Positions 41,826 through 51,776 are shown, counted from the stretch's first letter. The stretch: 64,000 bases of DNA from JBFLYC01 sp040756735 (GCA_040756735.1 JBFLYC010000014.1:28096-92095), one strand, 5' to 3'. Notes: generated by a model from the letters alone, not told the origin. Numbers and translations are program-made.

Positions 41826-43112
41826 CTACTCCCCTCTATCCTCATTTCTATATGCCTCGGCGAGAACCTGGGCCACATGACGTACAGGAATGTCTACCCC
41901 TGCCTGGTGCAAACCATCCTCCAGCTGCATCCTGCATGCGCCGCAGCTTGTGACAACCATTGTGGGTTTGGCGGCCAAGACTGCATCTATCTTTTTGTCC
42001 CTTATAAGACCCGACATTTCATAATGGGTTAAACTGAAGGAACCGGCGCTGCCGCAGCAGCGGTCAGGTTTAGCCATCTCAACCAGCTCGATTCCTGGAA
42101 TTGATTTAAGAACCTCCCTGGGTTGTGCAGCTACAACCTTTTTTGCCCTTACCAGGTGACACGGGTCATGATAAGTAACCCTTGCCTCGACCTTTCCTCC
42201 AGGTTTCCTGAAATCAAGAACCTCTACCATAAACTCAGAAACCTCATAAACCCTATCAGAAATCTTGTGAGCCAGACTGTTGTAGCCGTCTTCCTCCTTC
42301 AATAAATCCACGTAATGGTATTTTAAAGCGCCGCCGCAAGTTCCACAGGCGGTAATTATAAAATCAACCTGTTCTTTGCCTAATTGATTTAGATTGTATT
42401 TAGCAATTTCTTTTGCAGTATCAACATCCCCGTGCATTAAGATGGGAATACCACAGCAGTGCTGGTCCTGCGGAACAATGACTTCTACATTATTTGCCAA
42501 TAGTACATCTACCACAGCTTCGGCCACATCGGTATAAACATAATTGTTCACACAGCCGGCAAAAAAAGCTGCTTTATACTTTGGCTTATCAACCTTCTTG
42601 ATTTGCCGGGATTGCTCAATGAAGGACTTTGAAGCCAGAGGGGGAATCACCCTTCTCATATCCAGCCCGAGGGGAAACCTGGCCGAGGCAAGGTTCTTGC
42701 CCTTTATACGCTTCAGCCCTAAACCCTGCAAAAAGCTGCCTATGTTCATACCCAGTCTAAACAGTTTAGGTTTTTTGAGGACCCCAAAAATGCGCCTTTT
42801 TAAAGGATGAAGGCCTTTTTTCTTGACCATGGCAGCCCTGGCCGCGAGGATAATTTTATCCGGGTGGACTCCGCATGGGCAGTTGGCCGCACAAGCCTTA
42901 CAGGTAAGGCATAGGCTCAAGATTTCTTCCATTTTATCCGTATAGTCCAGTTTTCCATCAATAAGGGCCTTGGCCAATTGTATTTTACCCCTGGCCACTC
43001 CTGACTCTTTAAGAGTTTCTTTATAAATGGGGCATACAGCCTGGCAGTTGCCGCAATTCATGCATTTTATGATATCCTCTTCAATATTGCGTAAATCAGC
43101 ATATAAAGCCAT
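41826..43112 (-). CDS. glcF: GlcF-like iron-sulfur subunit (set 2)
   Basis: 428 aa. Two 4Fe-4S motifs near the start (CMNCGNCQAVCP and CLTCKACAANCPCGVHP) are followed by two CCG domains (FFAGCVNNYVYTDVAEAVV, CCGIPILMHGD, YHDPCHLVRAK, DRCCGSAGSFSLTHY). Expected to accept electrons from the FAD subunit coded 13 bases upstream and pass them to a quinone or other carrier. Substrate may be glycolate or D-lactate. Confidence 0.9.
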   Translation of the reverse strand: MALYADLRNIEEDIIKCMNCGNCQAVCPIYKETLKESGVARGKIQLAKALIDGKLDYTDKMEEILSLCLTCKACAANCPCGVHPDKIILAARAAMVKKKGLHPLKRRIFGVLKKPKLFRLGMNIGSFLQGLGLKRIKGKNLASARFPLGLDMRRVIPPLASKSFIEQSRQIKKVDKPKYKAAFFAGCVNNYVYTDVAEAVVDVLLANNVEVIVPQDQHCCGIPILMHGDVDTAKEIAKYNLNQLGKEQVDFIITACGTCGGALKYHYVDLLKEEDGYNSLAHKISDRVYEVSEFMVEVLDFRKPGGKVEARVTYHDPCHLVRAKKVVAAQPREVLKSIPGIELVEMAKPDRCCGSAGSFSLTHYEMSGLIRDKKIDAVLAAKPTMVVTSCGACRMQLEDGLHQAGVDIPVRHVAQVLAEAYRNEDRGE

Positions 43113-43125
43113 GACTATCCCCCCT

Positions 43126-44508
43126 TTAAATATTCACAACTTTCCCCGGGTTAAAAATATTATCTGGATCTAGTGCTTTTTTGACTGTTTTTAATAATTC
43201 CACGCCGGCTTTTCCAAACTCATGTTCCAGGTATTTTATCTTGCCAATGCCAATTCCATGCTCACCAGAAAGGGTCCCCCCCAGTTTGATGGCAGTCTCA
43301 AATATTTCATCAACTGCTTGATGCACCCTTTCCATTTCCTCCTTATTCCGTTTGTCGGTTAGAATAGTAGGATGCAGGTTGCCGTCTCCGGCGTGTCCGA
43401 AAGTCCCAATTGTTAGTTTATATTTTTGGGAAATATCTTGCAATGCCTTTAACATGTCTGGAATCCTGTTTCTAGGAACCGTGGCGTCTTCAAGCACTGT
43501 TGTAGGACTAACTTGAGCCAGGGCCGGTAAGGCTGCTCTCCTTGCTGTCCATAATCTATCCCTTTCAGCATCGGTTTCTGCAATGCGCAAAGCGCCGTGA
43601 TTTTCCTGACAAACCCTTGCAACTGCCTCTGCTTGCTTGGCAACTACTTCCGGCAAACCATCCACTTCTATCAGAAGTACAGCTTCAGCATCTAAAGGTA
43701 AGCCAACCCTGGCATAGTTTTCCACAGTTTTTATGGTAACAGTATCCATGATTTCTAGGGTTGCAGGAATAACCTTATTGGCAATAATGCCTGTGATAGT
43801 TTTAGCTGCATCTTCAATGGAATTAAAGGTTGCCAGCATACTTTTCCTATCTTCGGGAGCAGGCATGAGTTTAACTGTAATCTCTGTTATCACGCCTAGA
43901 GTACCTTCTGATCCTACAAATAACATAACCAGATCATATGCAGTTACATTTTTTACTGTTTTACCCCCCCACCTGATGACATCCCCATTAGCCAATACTA
44001 CTTCTAAACCCATTACATAATGCTTGGTAACACCATATTTCAATCCTCTAAGTCCTCCTGAGTTCTCAGCAACACTACCACCCATGGTAGCAGTAGTAAC
44101 CGTTCCAGGGTCAGGAGGATAGATCAACCCATATTTTGCTACAGCATCATTTAAGGTTTGGATGATCACGCCAGGCTGCACGGTAGCTGTAAGATTTTCT
44201 GCGTCTATTTCTAAAATTTGGTTCATCTTTAACATGGACATGACAATACCTTTCTTAACCGGTATGGTTCCCCCGCTTAAATTGGTTCCTGAACCTCTGG
44301 TGTAAACAGGAATTTTATGCTCAGCAGCAAATTTTACAATCTTCACAACATCACCTGTACAGGTTGGAGTAACTACCACATCCGGCGTCTGCGATGGCAT
44401 ATCGGCAGTAGCATCAAAAGAATAGCAGTGAAGCTCCTCTGCATCACTGATAATATTTTCTTTGCCCAGTAAGGGGGTTAGTTCATTTAATAATTTCTGG
44501 GTTTGCAT
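43126..44508 (-). CDS. glcD: FAD-linked 2-hydroxyacid dehydrogenase, GlcD-like (set 2)
   Basis: 460 aa, FAD-binding type 4 family. The FAD site includes VYTRGSGTNLSGGTIPVKKGIVMSM and PPDPGTVTTATMGGSVAENSGG; the C-terminal substrate domain includes GTFGHAGDGNLHP and GGTLSGEHGIGIGK. The ATG at 44508 has GAGGAGG seven bases before; a TTG at 44514 is too close. It is the first gene of a glcD-glcF-lutC-lutB unit with its own promoter and operator. Confidence 0.92.
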   Translation of the reverse strand: MQTQKLLNELTPLLGKENIISDAEELHCYSFDATADMPSQTPDVVVTPTCTGDVVKIVKFAAEHKIPVYTRGSGTNLSGGTIPVKKGIVMSMLKMNQILEIDAENLTATVQPGVIIQTLNDAVAKYGLIYPPDPGTVTTATMGGSVAENSGGLRGLKYGVTKHYVMGLEVVLANGDVIRWGGKTVKNVTAYDLVMLFVGSEGTLGVITEITVKLMPAPEDRKSMLATFNSIEDAAKTITGIIANKVIPATLEIMDTVTIKTVENYARVGLPLDAEAVLLIEVDGLPEVVAKQAEAVARVCQENHGALRIAETDAERDRLWTARRAALPALAQVSPTTVLEDATVPRNRIPDMLKALQDISQKYKLTIGTFGHAGDGNLHPTILTDKRNKEEMERVHQAVDEIFETAIKLGGTLSGEHGIGIGKIKYLEHEFGKAGVELLKTVKKALDPDNIFNPGKVVNI

Positions 44509-44532
44509 TTCCAATCCTCCTCTGCCAATTGT

Positions 44533-44551
44533 CTAGTGGCCAGACCATTAG
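44533..44551. promoter_or_regulatory. GntR-type operator before glcD (set 2)
   Basis: Imperfect palindrome CTAGTGGCCAGACCATTAG. It lies about 16 bases downstream of a likely -10 box and 25 bases before the start codon, a roadblock position. The core TGGCCAGACCA matches the lctP site. Confidence 0.65.
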
Positions 44552-44566
44552 TCCAAAGAGTTCTTT

Positions 44567-44594
44567 TATATACTTTTATATAAAATATACTCAA
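44567..44594 (-). promoter_or_regulatory. Probable sigma-A promoter of the glcD-lutB unit
   Basis: TTGAGT and TATATA are 16 bases apart on the minus strand. The -10 region is AT-rich, so the exact box is uncertain. Confidence 0.45.
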
Positions 44595-44697
44595 GTTGAT
44601 TTTATAACAACAGCACCTTAATAACAACAATTTTACTACTTCTGGATATTCTAGACATGGGATGTTCCAAATCTTTAGCCTGCAAAATGGATCTTGG

Positions 44698-44732
44698 ATA
44701 AAATGCGGGAAGAAAAACTCCCCGCATTTTAG
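44698..44732. terminator. Intrinsic terminator after lctP
   Basis: AAAATGCGGG and CCCGCATTTT form a perfect 10-bp stem. On the minus strand the arm ends in TTTTAT, 25 bases past the lctP stop. The A-rich opposite flank would allow activity in both directions. The rest of the 44509-44757 gap holds only the glcD promoter and operator. Confidence 0.8.
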
Positions 44733-44757
44733 GAAATTCCTTTAAAACTAGAAACTG

Positions 44758-46443
44758 TTAACCGATCCCAAGCCCATATATGGCAATCATACCTAAAAGG
44801 CCTGCCATTATGAGATAATATGTCATGGGAATCAGCGCCCACTTGATCAACTTACCTTCGACACCAACCAAGCCAACGGTGGCACAAGCAGCAACAACGT
44901 TGTGAACACAAATCATGTTACCGGCTGCCCCGCCAACGGCCTGTAAGGCTACAACAAAAGCGCCCGACACGCCAATTTCAGTGGCAACTCCGTGTTGGAA
45001 CAGTGAAAACATCATGTTGCTAACTGTATTGCTGCCTGCTATGAATGCACCTAAAGAGCCGATGACTGCTGCAAAAGCCGGCCAGGCACTTCCTGCAACT
45101 GCCGCAACACCCTGGGCCAATACCAAAGGCATGCTGGCAATACCTATATCATTCACACCGGAGTTAATAAAAATACGCACCATGGGCACGGCAAAACCTA
45201 AGGCAACACTAGCACCAATCATGGTCTTGGCAGATACTGAAAGCGCCGTACTCATTTCTTCCCATTTCATCCTCTGTATAAAGAAAGTAAAAGTTACCGC
45301 AACAATAAATATTGTTCCAGGAAGGTATAAGAACTGGGCATTCTGGCTGATACCTGTACCAAATATGTCCCTGACCCAAATTGTAACGCTGGGTGAAGTT
45401 AAAGCCGCTGTTAATGGTTTCCAGGTTCTTGTTAAAACGAGCAGTAATGCAACTATCAGATAGGGCACCCACGCGGTAAATAGGGTCATGTGCGGTCTTT
45501 CTTCTCCAACTGTAGGCTTTAAGGAACCCATCCAATCCGGTTCCCATTGGCTTTCCGGCGGGAAGTCCCAGGTTGTCTTGGGCACCAGGAAACCTTTACG
45601 GGCCGCAGTAATTACTATGGGCAGTCCTATCAAAGATCCTACCAGAGACGGAAAGTCAGGGCCCAATAAGGTTCCAGTTAAAATGTAAGGAATTGTAAAG
45701 GCTAAACCTGCAAAGATAGCAAAGGGAAATACCTCCAAGCCTTCCTTCCAGGATTTGTTCTTGCCGAAAAACCTTGTCAACATCATGGCAATTGCCAGGG
45801 GAATCAAAGTACCTATAATACCATGCAGGACAGCAACATAGGCGCCAATTTGGTATAAATACCCCACATAGGTGGGATCAGTCGCAGCTGCAGTACCCAG
45901 CATATTATGAATAACCGGAGAATCCAAACCTGTCCTAACACCAAGAAGAATGGGAGTACCCACTGCACCAAAGGATACGGGAGTACTCTGGATGATAAGG
46001 GCAGACAAAACCGCCGCCATAGCCGGAAAACCCAACACTACCAATAGAGGCGCGGCAACTGCTGCCGGAGTACCAAATCCGGCAGCCCCCTCAATGAAAG
46101 CTCCGAATAACCAGGCAATAATCATTACCTGAATCCTGCGGTCAGGGGTAATATCCATAAATCCACGACGAATTGTGGTAACAGCGCCGCTTTGAGTTAA
46201 TGTGTTAAGCAAAAGAATCGCGCCAAACACGATGTATAGAATAGTTGCTGCTACAATTACACCCTGCACAGTTGATGCTGCAACACGGGCAAATTCCACC
46301 TTCCATACCAACATAGCCATCAAGCCTGTATAAGCCCATGCCACGGGCATGGCATGCTTTGCCGGCCACCTTAAAAATACAAGAAAGATAAAAACAACCA
46401 AAATGGGGGTGAAAGCTAAAAAAGCCAGCACACCAAGACTCAT
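44758..46443 (-). CDS. lctP: L-lactate/glycolate permease (LctP family)
   Basis: 561-aa membrane protein with about 13 hydrophobic segments. Motifs include LFGAFIEGAAGFGTPAAVAAPLLVVLGFP near 113-141, SVSAKTMIGASVALGFAVPMVRIFINSG, and SLGAFIAGSNTVSNMMFSLFQ near the C-terminus. Family members import lactate and glycolate with protons. It stands between the glcE-D-F-aminotransferase unit and the second glcD unit, and has an operator upstream. Confidence 0.93.
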   Translation of the reverse strand: MSLGVLAFLAFTPILVVFIFLVFLRWPAKHAMPVAWAYTGLMAMLVWKVEFARVAASTVQGVIVAATILYIVFGAILLLNTLTQSGAVTTIRRGFMDITPDRRIQVMIIAWLFGAFIEGAAGFGTPAAVAAPLLVVLGFPAMAAVLSALIIQSTPVSFGAVGTPILLGVRTGLDSPVIHNMLGTAAATDPTYVGYLYQIGAYVAVLHGIIGTLIPLAIAMMLTRFFGKNKSWKEGLEVFPFAIFAGLAFTIPYILTGTLLGPDFPSLVGSLIGLPIVITAARKGFLVPKTTWDFPPESQWEPDWMGSLKPTVGEERPHMTLFTAWVPYLIVALLLVLTRTWKPLTAALTSPSVTIWVRDIFGTGISQNAQFLYLPGTIFIVAVTFTFFIQRMKWEEMSTALSVSAKTMIGASVALGFAVPMVRIFINSGVNDIGIASMPLVLAQGVAAVAGSAWPAFAAVIGSLGAFIAGSNTVSNMMFSLFQHGVATEIGVSGAFVVALQAVGGAAGNMICVHNVVAACATVGLVGVEGKLIKWALIPMTYYLIMAGLLGMIAIYGLGIG

Positions 46444-46703
46444 TTTATAATCCTCCCTTTTCTAATTTTTCTTGATTCTTTTACTTTTGAACATAGTCTT
46501 TTTATTAAGGCCTTATCACCTCCCCAAGTAAAACAAACTCTGCCACCTGTCCTATGGACAAGTGGTCTGACCACTAGGTATGCAGCCTGACTGACCACTT
46601 ACTAGCTAAATACATTTTACATAAAATACAAAATTCCTGCTTATTTCAGAATTTTTTATATAATCTTTTTAAATAGTATTATTAAAATAATATATAGTTG
46701 GTT
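46444..46703. other. lctP upstream region
   Basis: 260 bases without a gene. The half towards lctP has a GGGGAGGTGAT ribosome-like segment well before the start codon. The central part carries the GntR-type operator at 46561 and a second TGGTCAG half-site about 27 bases away. The distal part is AT-rich, with no certain -35/-10 pair. Confidence 0.5.
46561..46575. promoter_or_regulatory. GntR-type operator before lctP
   Basis: AGTGGTCTGACCACT is a perfect 7-bp palindrome around one central base. It matches the TGGTCnGACCA pattern known for FadR/LldR-type FCD regulators. A second half-site, CTGACCACTTA, lies 15-25 bases to the right. Confidence 0.78.
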
Positions 46704-47852
46704 CTATTTTAACAATAACTCCTTCATTAAGACACCTACCCCCCTGCCAAATTCCACCTCTTGGCCTACCCTGTGCAGCGCCCTTTCTATGGCTGCAACA
46801 ACAGATACCAAATCATGCCAGTCAATATTCCCCATATGGCCCAGCCTGAACATCTTTCCTTTGTAGGCCCCTAATCCACCTGCTACAACTACCCCTTCTT
46901 CCATTAATATTTTTCTGAATTCAGCATCATTGACCCCTTCTGGATAAATCAAGTTGGAGAGGGTAACAGCCCTGCAGCCGGGTTCAGCCAAAATCCTCAA
47001 TCCTAAACTTTCCAGGGCTGCCTGCATTGCCCTGGCTACTTTTTTATGCCTGGCATACCTGTTTTCCAGTCCTTCCTCTTTAATTATTCTCAGGGCATCC
47101 TTTAGGGCCCAGACCAGGTTGACTGCAGGAGTAGCAAAATACAAAGCAGGATCTTTCATAATAGGCAGCCATTTATCGAAATCAGCGTAGAATTCGGGAA
47201 TAACACCCAGGGCAGCTCTTCTTTCCATGGCCTTTGGCCCTGCCCAAACTATGGCCAGGCCCGGAGGAACCCCAAAGGCTTTTTGCGAACCTGTTAGTAA
47301 TATATCGATGCCCATATCATCAACAGCTTCAGGTTCAGCCGCAGTTGCGCATACCCCATCAACTATATACAAAGTATCTTCAAACCGCGCAGCCACCTTG
47401 CTTATTTCCTCTATGGGCGCACAGACTCCCGTTGCAGTATCCACATGTGTAACGGTAATTACTGCATAATTTTTCTCGCTTAGTTTGCTTTCAATCTTTT
47501 CTACCGGTACAATCTTACCCCACTCGCTGGACAATACATCAACATTAAGGCCTTTTCTTTGGCATAAATCTACAAAGCGGTCGCCAAAAAACCCATGTGA
47601 CACAACAAGAACGTTATCTCCTCTTTTAGTGGTATTGGCAATAGCCATTTCCATTGCCAGGGTGCCGCTTCCAGCAACAACAAATACTTCGCCTCTGGTT
47701 CCCCACATTTCTTTAAGATCTTCTATAACCTCCTTGTAATCCTTAACAAAATCCGGGTCACCAAAAGCCGCCGTTTCCCTGCCCATCTGTTCTTGAACTG
47801 TCCTTACAACAGGAGTGGGACCAGGAATCATCACAAGTTTTTTGTTTTTCAT
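46704..47852 (-). CDS. Class V aminotransferase, alanine/serine-glyoxylate type
   Basis: 382-aa PLP enzyme. It begins KLVMIPGPTPV, has VVAGSGTLAMEMAIANT near 58-74, VDGVCATAAEP with the cofactor Asp near 167, and the Schiff-base Lys in LLTGSQKAFGVPPGLA near 195. The ATG at 47852 has AGAGGTG seven bases before; the TTG six bases earlier is too close. Coded 18 bases after glcF, so it most likely aminates the glyoxylate made by GlcDEF to glycine. Other small 2-oxoacids cannot be excluded. Confidence 0.87.
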   Translation of the reverse strand: MKNKKLVMIPGPTPVVRTVQEQMGRETAAFGDPDFVKDYKEVIEDLKEMWGTRGEVFVVAGSGTLAMEMAIANTTKRGDNVLVVSHGFFGDRFVDLCQRKGLNVDVLSSEWGKIVPVEKIESKLSEKNYAVITVTHVDTATGVCAPIEEISKVAARFEDTLYIVDGVCATAAEPEAVDDMGIDILLTGSQKAFGVPPGLAIVWAGPKAMERRAALGVIPEFYADFDKWLPIMKDPALYFATPAVNLVWALKDALRIIKEEGLENRYARHKKVARAMQAALESLGLRILAEPGCRAVTLSNLIYPEGVNDAEFRKILMEEGVVVAGGLGAYKGKMFRLGHMGNIDWHDLVSVVAAIERALHRVGQEVEFGRGVGVLMKELLLK

Positions 47853-47876
47853 TAACAATCACCTCTAATTAAATTT

Positions 47877-49115
47877 TTATTCTTCTGCCTGGTATGCTTG
47901 TGCAAGTACATCAACTATATGAACCACTTTATGTTTATGCCCGCCTATATTTAAACTTCCCTGGATACGCAGTTTACAGGCCGGGCAAGCTGTTACCACC
48001 ATATCAGCGCCTGCTTTTGCAATACCTGCCAATTTTTTTGCAGTGATTTGTGCAGCGATTTCGGGATAAAACCCCTGGAACATGCCCCCCGCACCACAGC
48101 AGTTATTGGCTCCATCCATTTCTACATACTCAATTCCCGGCATATTGTTCAAAATTTTTCTTGGCTGAACCATGATCCCCTGAGCTCGTATCAAATGACA
48201 TGGATCATGATAAGTCGCTCTACCATACAACCCCTTTAAAGAAGTTAAATCTATTTTTAAGGTGTCTACAAGGAACTGCGTAATATCTTGTACTTTAGAG
48301 GAAAACTTTTGCGCTGCTCCACTTAATCCCAGCTTATTCGTGCATCGTTCCCAATATGTCTTTAACATGGAGCCGCAGGAAGCACAGCCTGTAACAACAG
48401 CATCAACATCCAATTTGTTAAACACCTCAGTATTGTGCTTTACCATTTCTTCATAAGTTTTTGTCTCACCATAGACAAGCATGGGCGCACCGCAGCAGCG
48501 CTGCTCCCTAGGCACAATTACTTCCACATTATTGGCATGCAGCACTTTTACAAGATTCTTGGCGCTGTGAACTATGGTATAGTTCATCAGGCATCCTACA
48601 AAAAAAGCAACCTTAAACCTGGGTCTTTCTAACTTGGGCATTCTGTGGGAAATGCTTAAAAAGCTTTGATCTGCTACAGGCATTCCTGCCAGGTCAATAC
48701 CTCTAAACTGTTGAAAGTTTTTCATGTTCTTAACCATTTTCAGTGATCTGAAGGAGACTTTTTTTAAGGCTTCGCTGGGAAGCACCCTTTTTAGCGCCAT
48801 TTTTTTGGTAAAAGCAAGCCCCCTGGTTTCCGCAAGGTCCTGACGGGCAGCCAAAATCAACTCTGTAGTTGGCACAGCGCTTGGGCAGGTTTTGGTACAT
48901 TCCAGGCACAATGTACAGCTGTTAATGGCATCTTCGTAGAACTTGCTTCTAACCAAAACTCCGTCTGCTACAGCCTTAATCAACCTTATTCTACCGCGAG
49001 CACAGTTAAACTCATTTAGTGTGGTTTTATAAACCCGGCATGTGGCCTGGCAGAAGCCACACTTGTTGCAGCTGTTTAGTTTTTCATATATCTCCTTTTT
49101 CTTTAATATAGTCAT
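47877..49115 (-). CDS. glcF: GlcF-like iron-sulfur subunit (set 1)
   Basis: 412 aa. Two 4Fe-4S motifs (CNKCGFCQATCRVYK near 17 and CTLCLECTKTCPSAVP near 67) and two CCG domains (FFVGCLMNYTIVHSAKNLV, CCGAPMLVYGET, YHDPCHLIRAQG, NNCCGAGGMFQG). Related to but clearly different from the set 2 copy. It lies six bases after glcD and 18 before the aminotransferase gene. Confidence 0.9.
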   Translation of the reverse strand: MTILKKKEIYEKLNSCNKCGFCQATCRVYKTTLNEFNCARGRIRLIKAVADGVLVRSKFYEDAINSCTLCLECTKTCPSAVPTTELILAARQDLAETRGLAFTKKMALKRVLPSEALKKVSFRSLKMVKNMKNFQQFRGIDLAGMPVADQSFLSISHRMPKLERPRFKVAFFVGCLMNYTIVHSAKNLVKVLHANNVEVIVPREQRCCGAPMLVYGETKTYEEMVKHNTEVFNKLDVDAVVTGCASCGSMLKTYWERCTNKLGLSGAAQKFSSKVQDITQFLVDTLKIDLTSLKGLYGRATYHDPCHLIRAQGIMVQPRKILNNMPGIEYVEMDGANNCCGAGGMFQGFYPEIAAQITAKKLAGIAKAGADMVVTACPACKLRIQGSLNIGGHKHKVVHIVDVLAQAYQAEE

Positions 49116-49121
49116 CTAAGC

Positions 49122-50501
49122 CTACACCCCCACTACTTTTCCCGGATTAAGAATATTATGCGGGTCAAATAGCTGCTTGATGCCCTTCATTAAATCAATG
49201 GCAGTCCGGGAAAATTCCCACGTTAAATAAGGCAGTTTCAAACTGCCAATACCATGTTCACCGCTTAAAGTACCGCCAAGTTCCAGGGCAGCCCTACAAA
49301 TTTCCCCTTCAGCCATATGAACTTTTCTAACCTCTTCTTGATCCCTTTCATCAAATAGAACAAGAGGGTGAAGGTTGCCGTCACCGGCATGGGCAAGCAC
49401 TCCAATTGGCAGCTGGTACTTTTCAGATATTGCAACTATTTTACTGACAATTGCGGGCAATTTGTTCCTGGGGACAGTTACATCTTGCAATGAATAGGAA
49501 GGCCTTTTTCTGGCTACCGCTCCTATGACGGTGCGCCTGGCAACCCAAAGCTGGTCAACTTCAACTGCAGATTTTGCCAGTTTAAATTCCCGCATATTGT
49601 TTTTCCTGCAAACTTGATGAATGGTTTCAACCTGTCTTGGCAAATCTTCCTTATAGCCGTCCACTTCTATCAATAATATGGCAGCAGCATCCCTGGGAAG
49701 TCCTACTCTTGTATGGTCTTCAGCGCAGTTGATGAGCAAATTATCCATCATTTCCAGGGTAGTTGGGACAATGCCTTCACCAACTATATTTGCAACTGTA
49801 TTGCTGGCATCTTCAATTCTGTCAAAGGAGCACAGCATGGTTTTTTTTGCTTCAGGAAGCGGACTAATACTAACAATAATCTTTGTGAACACCCCTAGTA
49901 TGCCTTCCGATCCAATCATCAGCTTGGTCAGGTCATAGCCTCCGCCAGCCGCCTTGTTTTTGCTGCCGGTCATAATCACCTGCCCAGTGGGAAGCACCAC
50001 CTCAAGTCCGCGTATGTACTCCCTTGTTACACCATACTTCATACATCTTGGGCCACCTGCACATTCGCCCACGTTGCCGCCAATTGTACAGACTTTCATG
50101 CTTGCTGGATCAGGTGGATAATAAAAACCAAGGGGCGCCAGCACTTCTTGAAAATCGTTATTAACCAGCCCCGGTTCTACCACTGCCAAAAGGTTTTTTG
50201 TGTCAATTTCCAGGATGCGATTCATCCTGGTCAAGTTGAGTACTATTCCCCCATGTAAAGGAACTGAACCACCACTTAAATTTGTTCCCGCTCCTCTGGA
50301 AATAACAGGTATTAATTCCCGATTAGCCAGCTTCATTATCTGCACAACTTCCTCTGTGCTTTGCGGAAATACAACCGCATCGGGTGGCTGTTCTTTAAGT
50401 GTGGCATCATAACCAAATGGGAGAGTCTCCTCACTTTTTAAATAGATGTTTTTAGTTCCTACGATATTTTTTAACTCAGCAGTAACTGCTGAAGACAGCA
50501 T
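49122..50501 (-). CDS. glcD: Glycolate oxidase FAD subunit GlcD (set 1)
   Basis: 459 aa, FAD-binding type 4. Motifs VISRGAGTNLSGGSVPLHGGIVLN, YPPDPASMKVCTIGGNVGECAGGPRCMKYG, GVLAHAGDGNLHPLVLF and GGTLSGEHGIGSLK. The ATG at 50501 has AAGGGGG about nine bases before. The open frame extends to 50546 inside glcE but lacks a ribosome site there. Confidence 0.92.
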   Translation of the reverse strand: MLSSAVTAELKNIVGTKNIYLKSEETLPFGYDATLKEQPPDAVVFPQSTEEVVQIMKLANRELIPVISRGAGTNLSGGSVPLHGGIVLNLTRMNRILEIDTKNLLAVVEPGLVNNDFQEVLAPLGFYYPPDPASMKVCTIGGNVGECAGGPRCMKYGVTREYIRGLEVVLPTGQVIMTGSKNKAAGGGYDLTKLMIGSEGILGVFTKIIVSISPLPEAKKTMLCSFDRIEDASNTVANIVGEGIVPTTLEMMDNLLINCAEDHTRVGLPRDAAAILLIEVDGYKEDLPRQVETIHQVCRKNNMREFKLAKSAVEVDQLWVARRTVIGAVARKRPSYSLQDVTVPRNKLPAIVSKIVAISEKYQLPIGVLAHAGDGNLHPLVLFDERDQEEVRKVHMAEGEICRAALELGGTLSGEHGIGSLKLPYLTWEFSRTAIDLMKGIKQLFDPHNILNPGKVVGV

Positions 50502-50517
50502 TAAATTTATCCCCCTT

Positions 50518-51753
50518 TCACCCTGCCATGACCCCTGATGGATCAAATAAACGCTTCAAACCAGACTCCAGCTTCTCTATTTCCAAAACATGTGAACCAA
50601 TCCCAATTTTCTTGTCAGCCATTTTACCGCCTAAAAGAAGCAGAGCCTTAAAAAGCCCTTCTTCAAATTCAATAAGGTTGCTGGAATCTATAGAATCAAG
50701 AAACAGGTCAATATTTACAACTCCGCAATGCATAATCATTTCAAAGGAAAATCCGGTTTGCCTGCAAATCTTCTCTATTGCATCATAGAGTGATGGTAAT
50801 TTGGAAGGTATGATTGTGAGGTTATATGTTTGTTTTTGCATGTGGAGGCTGGCTGTGAAAAAATACCTGCTCCAGATCTCTTCTATCTCTTTTTCGTCAG
50901 ATATTACCAGTTGACTTTTCACGCCGTATTTTTGATAAATTAGATCTACTTCAGCCAATTGACGGCTTAAGGATTCAACAAAACCTTCAATCTCGGTTAA
51001 GAGGACAGTTTGCCCTTTTTCAATACCCGGAATTTGCATTTCCCAGGCCATATTTGGGGTAATGAGCTCATTACGGGCTGGAAGCTGCCCCCGGGGGCCT
51101 AAAGTATTGGCAGCGTTAACTCCATCAAGCAGAGTGTTCACCCTGGCTATTGACAACTTGCTGGCTTCCGGCTTTGGCAATAAGCGCAAAAGCACCTTTG
51201 TGACAATGCCCAGCTGGGAATGCGACCCAATAAATAACCCCATCATGTCAAGCCCTGAAACACATTTGATGTTTTTACCGCCCAGATTTAAGATTTCCCC
51301 TGTAGGCAAAACCACTTCCATTCCTAAGACATACTCTCTCCATTTTCCATATTTACCAGAGCTAGGACCAGTGTGATTAGCAGCTATAGCCTCTATCATA
51401 AGTGACCCATTATCCCAAATAGATGTCGGCGGAAAATAAAAACCCCTTTTTTTCATTTCAGACTGAAAAGCTGCCAAATTAATTCCAGTCATGACAGCTG
51501 CCGTTACGTTCTCCCTGTCAATCTCAACAATTGTGTCCATTTTGCTTAAATCAAGCAGTATCTTGGGTTCCTGCTTTACTACACTCTCTTTGGATTTTTT
51601 TACTGCTAACTTGACCTGGTTTTCATTAGCCAACTTTACAATACTGCTGACATGTTCAGTACTATTTGGAAAAACCACTATCCTGCCATTTTTTTCTACA
51701 TATTGGCTTTCACCAACAATTGCCGGCAGTTTAGCCATCCAGGACTCTTCCAT
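50518..51753 (-). CDS. glcE: GlcE-like FAD-binding subunit
   Basis: 411 aa, second and more diverged FAD-binding subunit. It lacks the GHAGDGNLHP active-site motif of GlcD and has only a weak PCMH-type core (VVFPNSTEHVSSIVKLANENQVKLAV). Ends with IGIGSHVLEIEKLESGLKRLFDPSGVM, like other members. As first gene of the glcE-glcD-glcF-aminotransferase unit it fits the three-subunit glycolate oxidase plan. The ATG follows GGGGTGAAGGG. Confidence 0.82.
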   Translation of the reverse strand: MEESWMAKLPAIVGESQYVEKNGRIVVFPNSTEHVSSIVKLANENQVKLAVKKSKESVVKQEPKILLDLSKMDTIVEIDRENVTAAVMTGINLAAFQSEMKKRGFYFPPTSIWDNGSLMIEAIAANHTGPSSGKYGKWREYVLGMEVVLPTGEILNLGGKNIKCVSGLDMMGLFIGSHSQLGIVTKVLLRLLPKPEASKLSIARVNTLLDGVNAANTLGPRGQLPARNELITPNMAWEMQIPGIEKGQTVLLTEIEGFVESLSRQLAEVDLIYQKYGVKSQLVISDEKEIEEIWSRYFFTASLHMQKQTYNLTIIPSKLPSLYDAIEKICRQTGFSFEMIMHCGVVNIDLFLDSIDSSNLIEFEEGLFKALLLLGGKMADKKIGIGSHVLEIEKLESGLKRLFDPSGVMAG

Positions 51754-51776
51754 CCCTTCACCCCTAACCTATTAAA

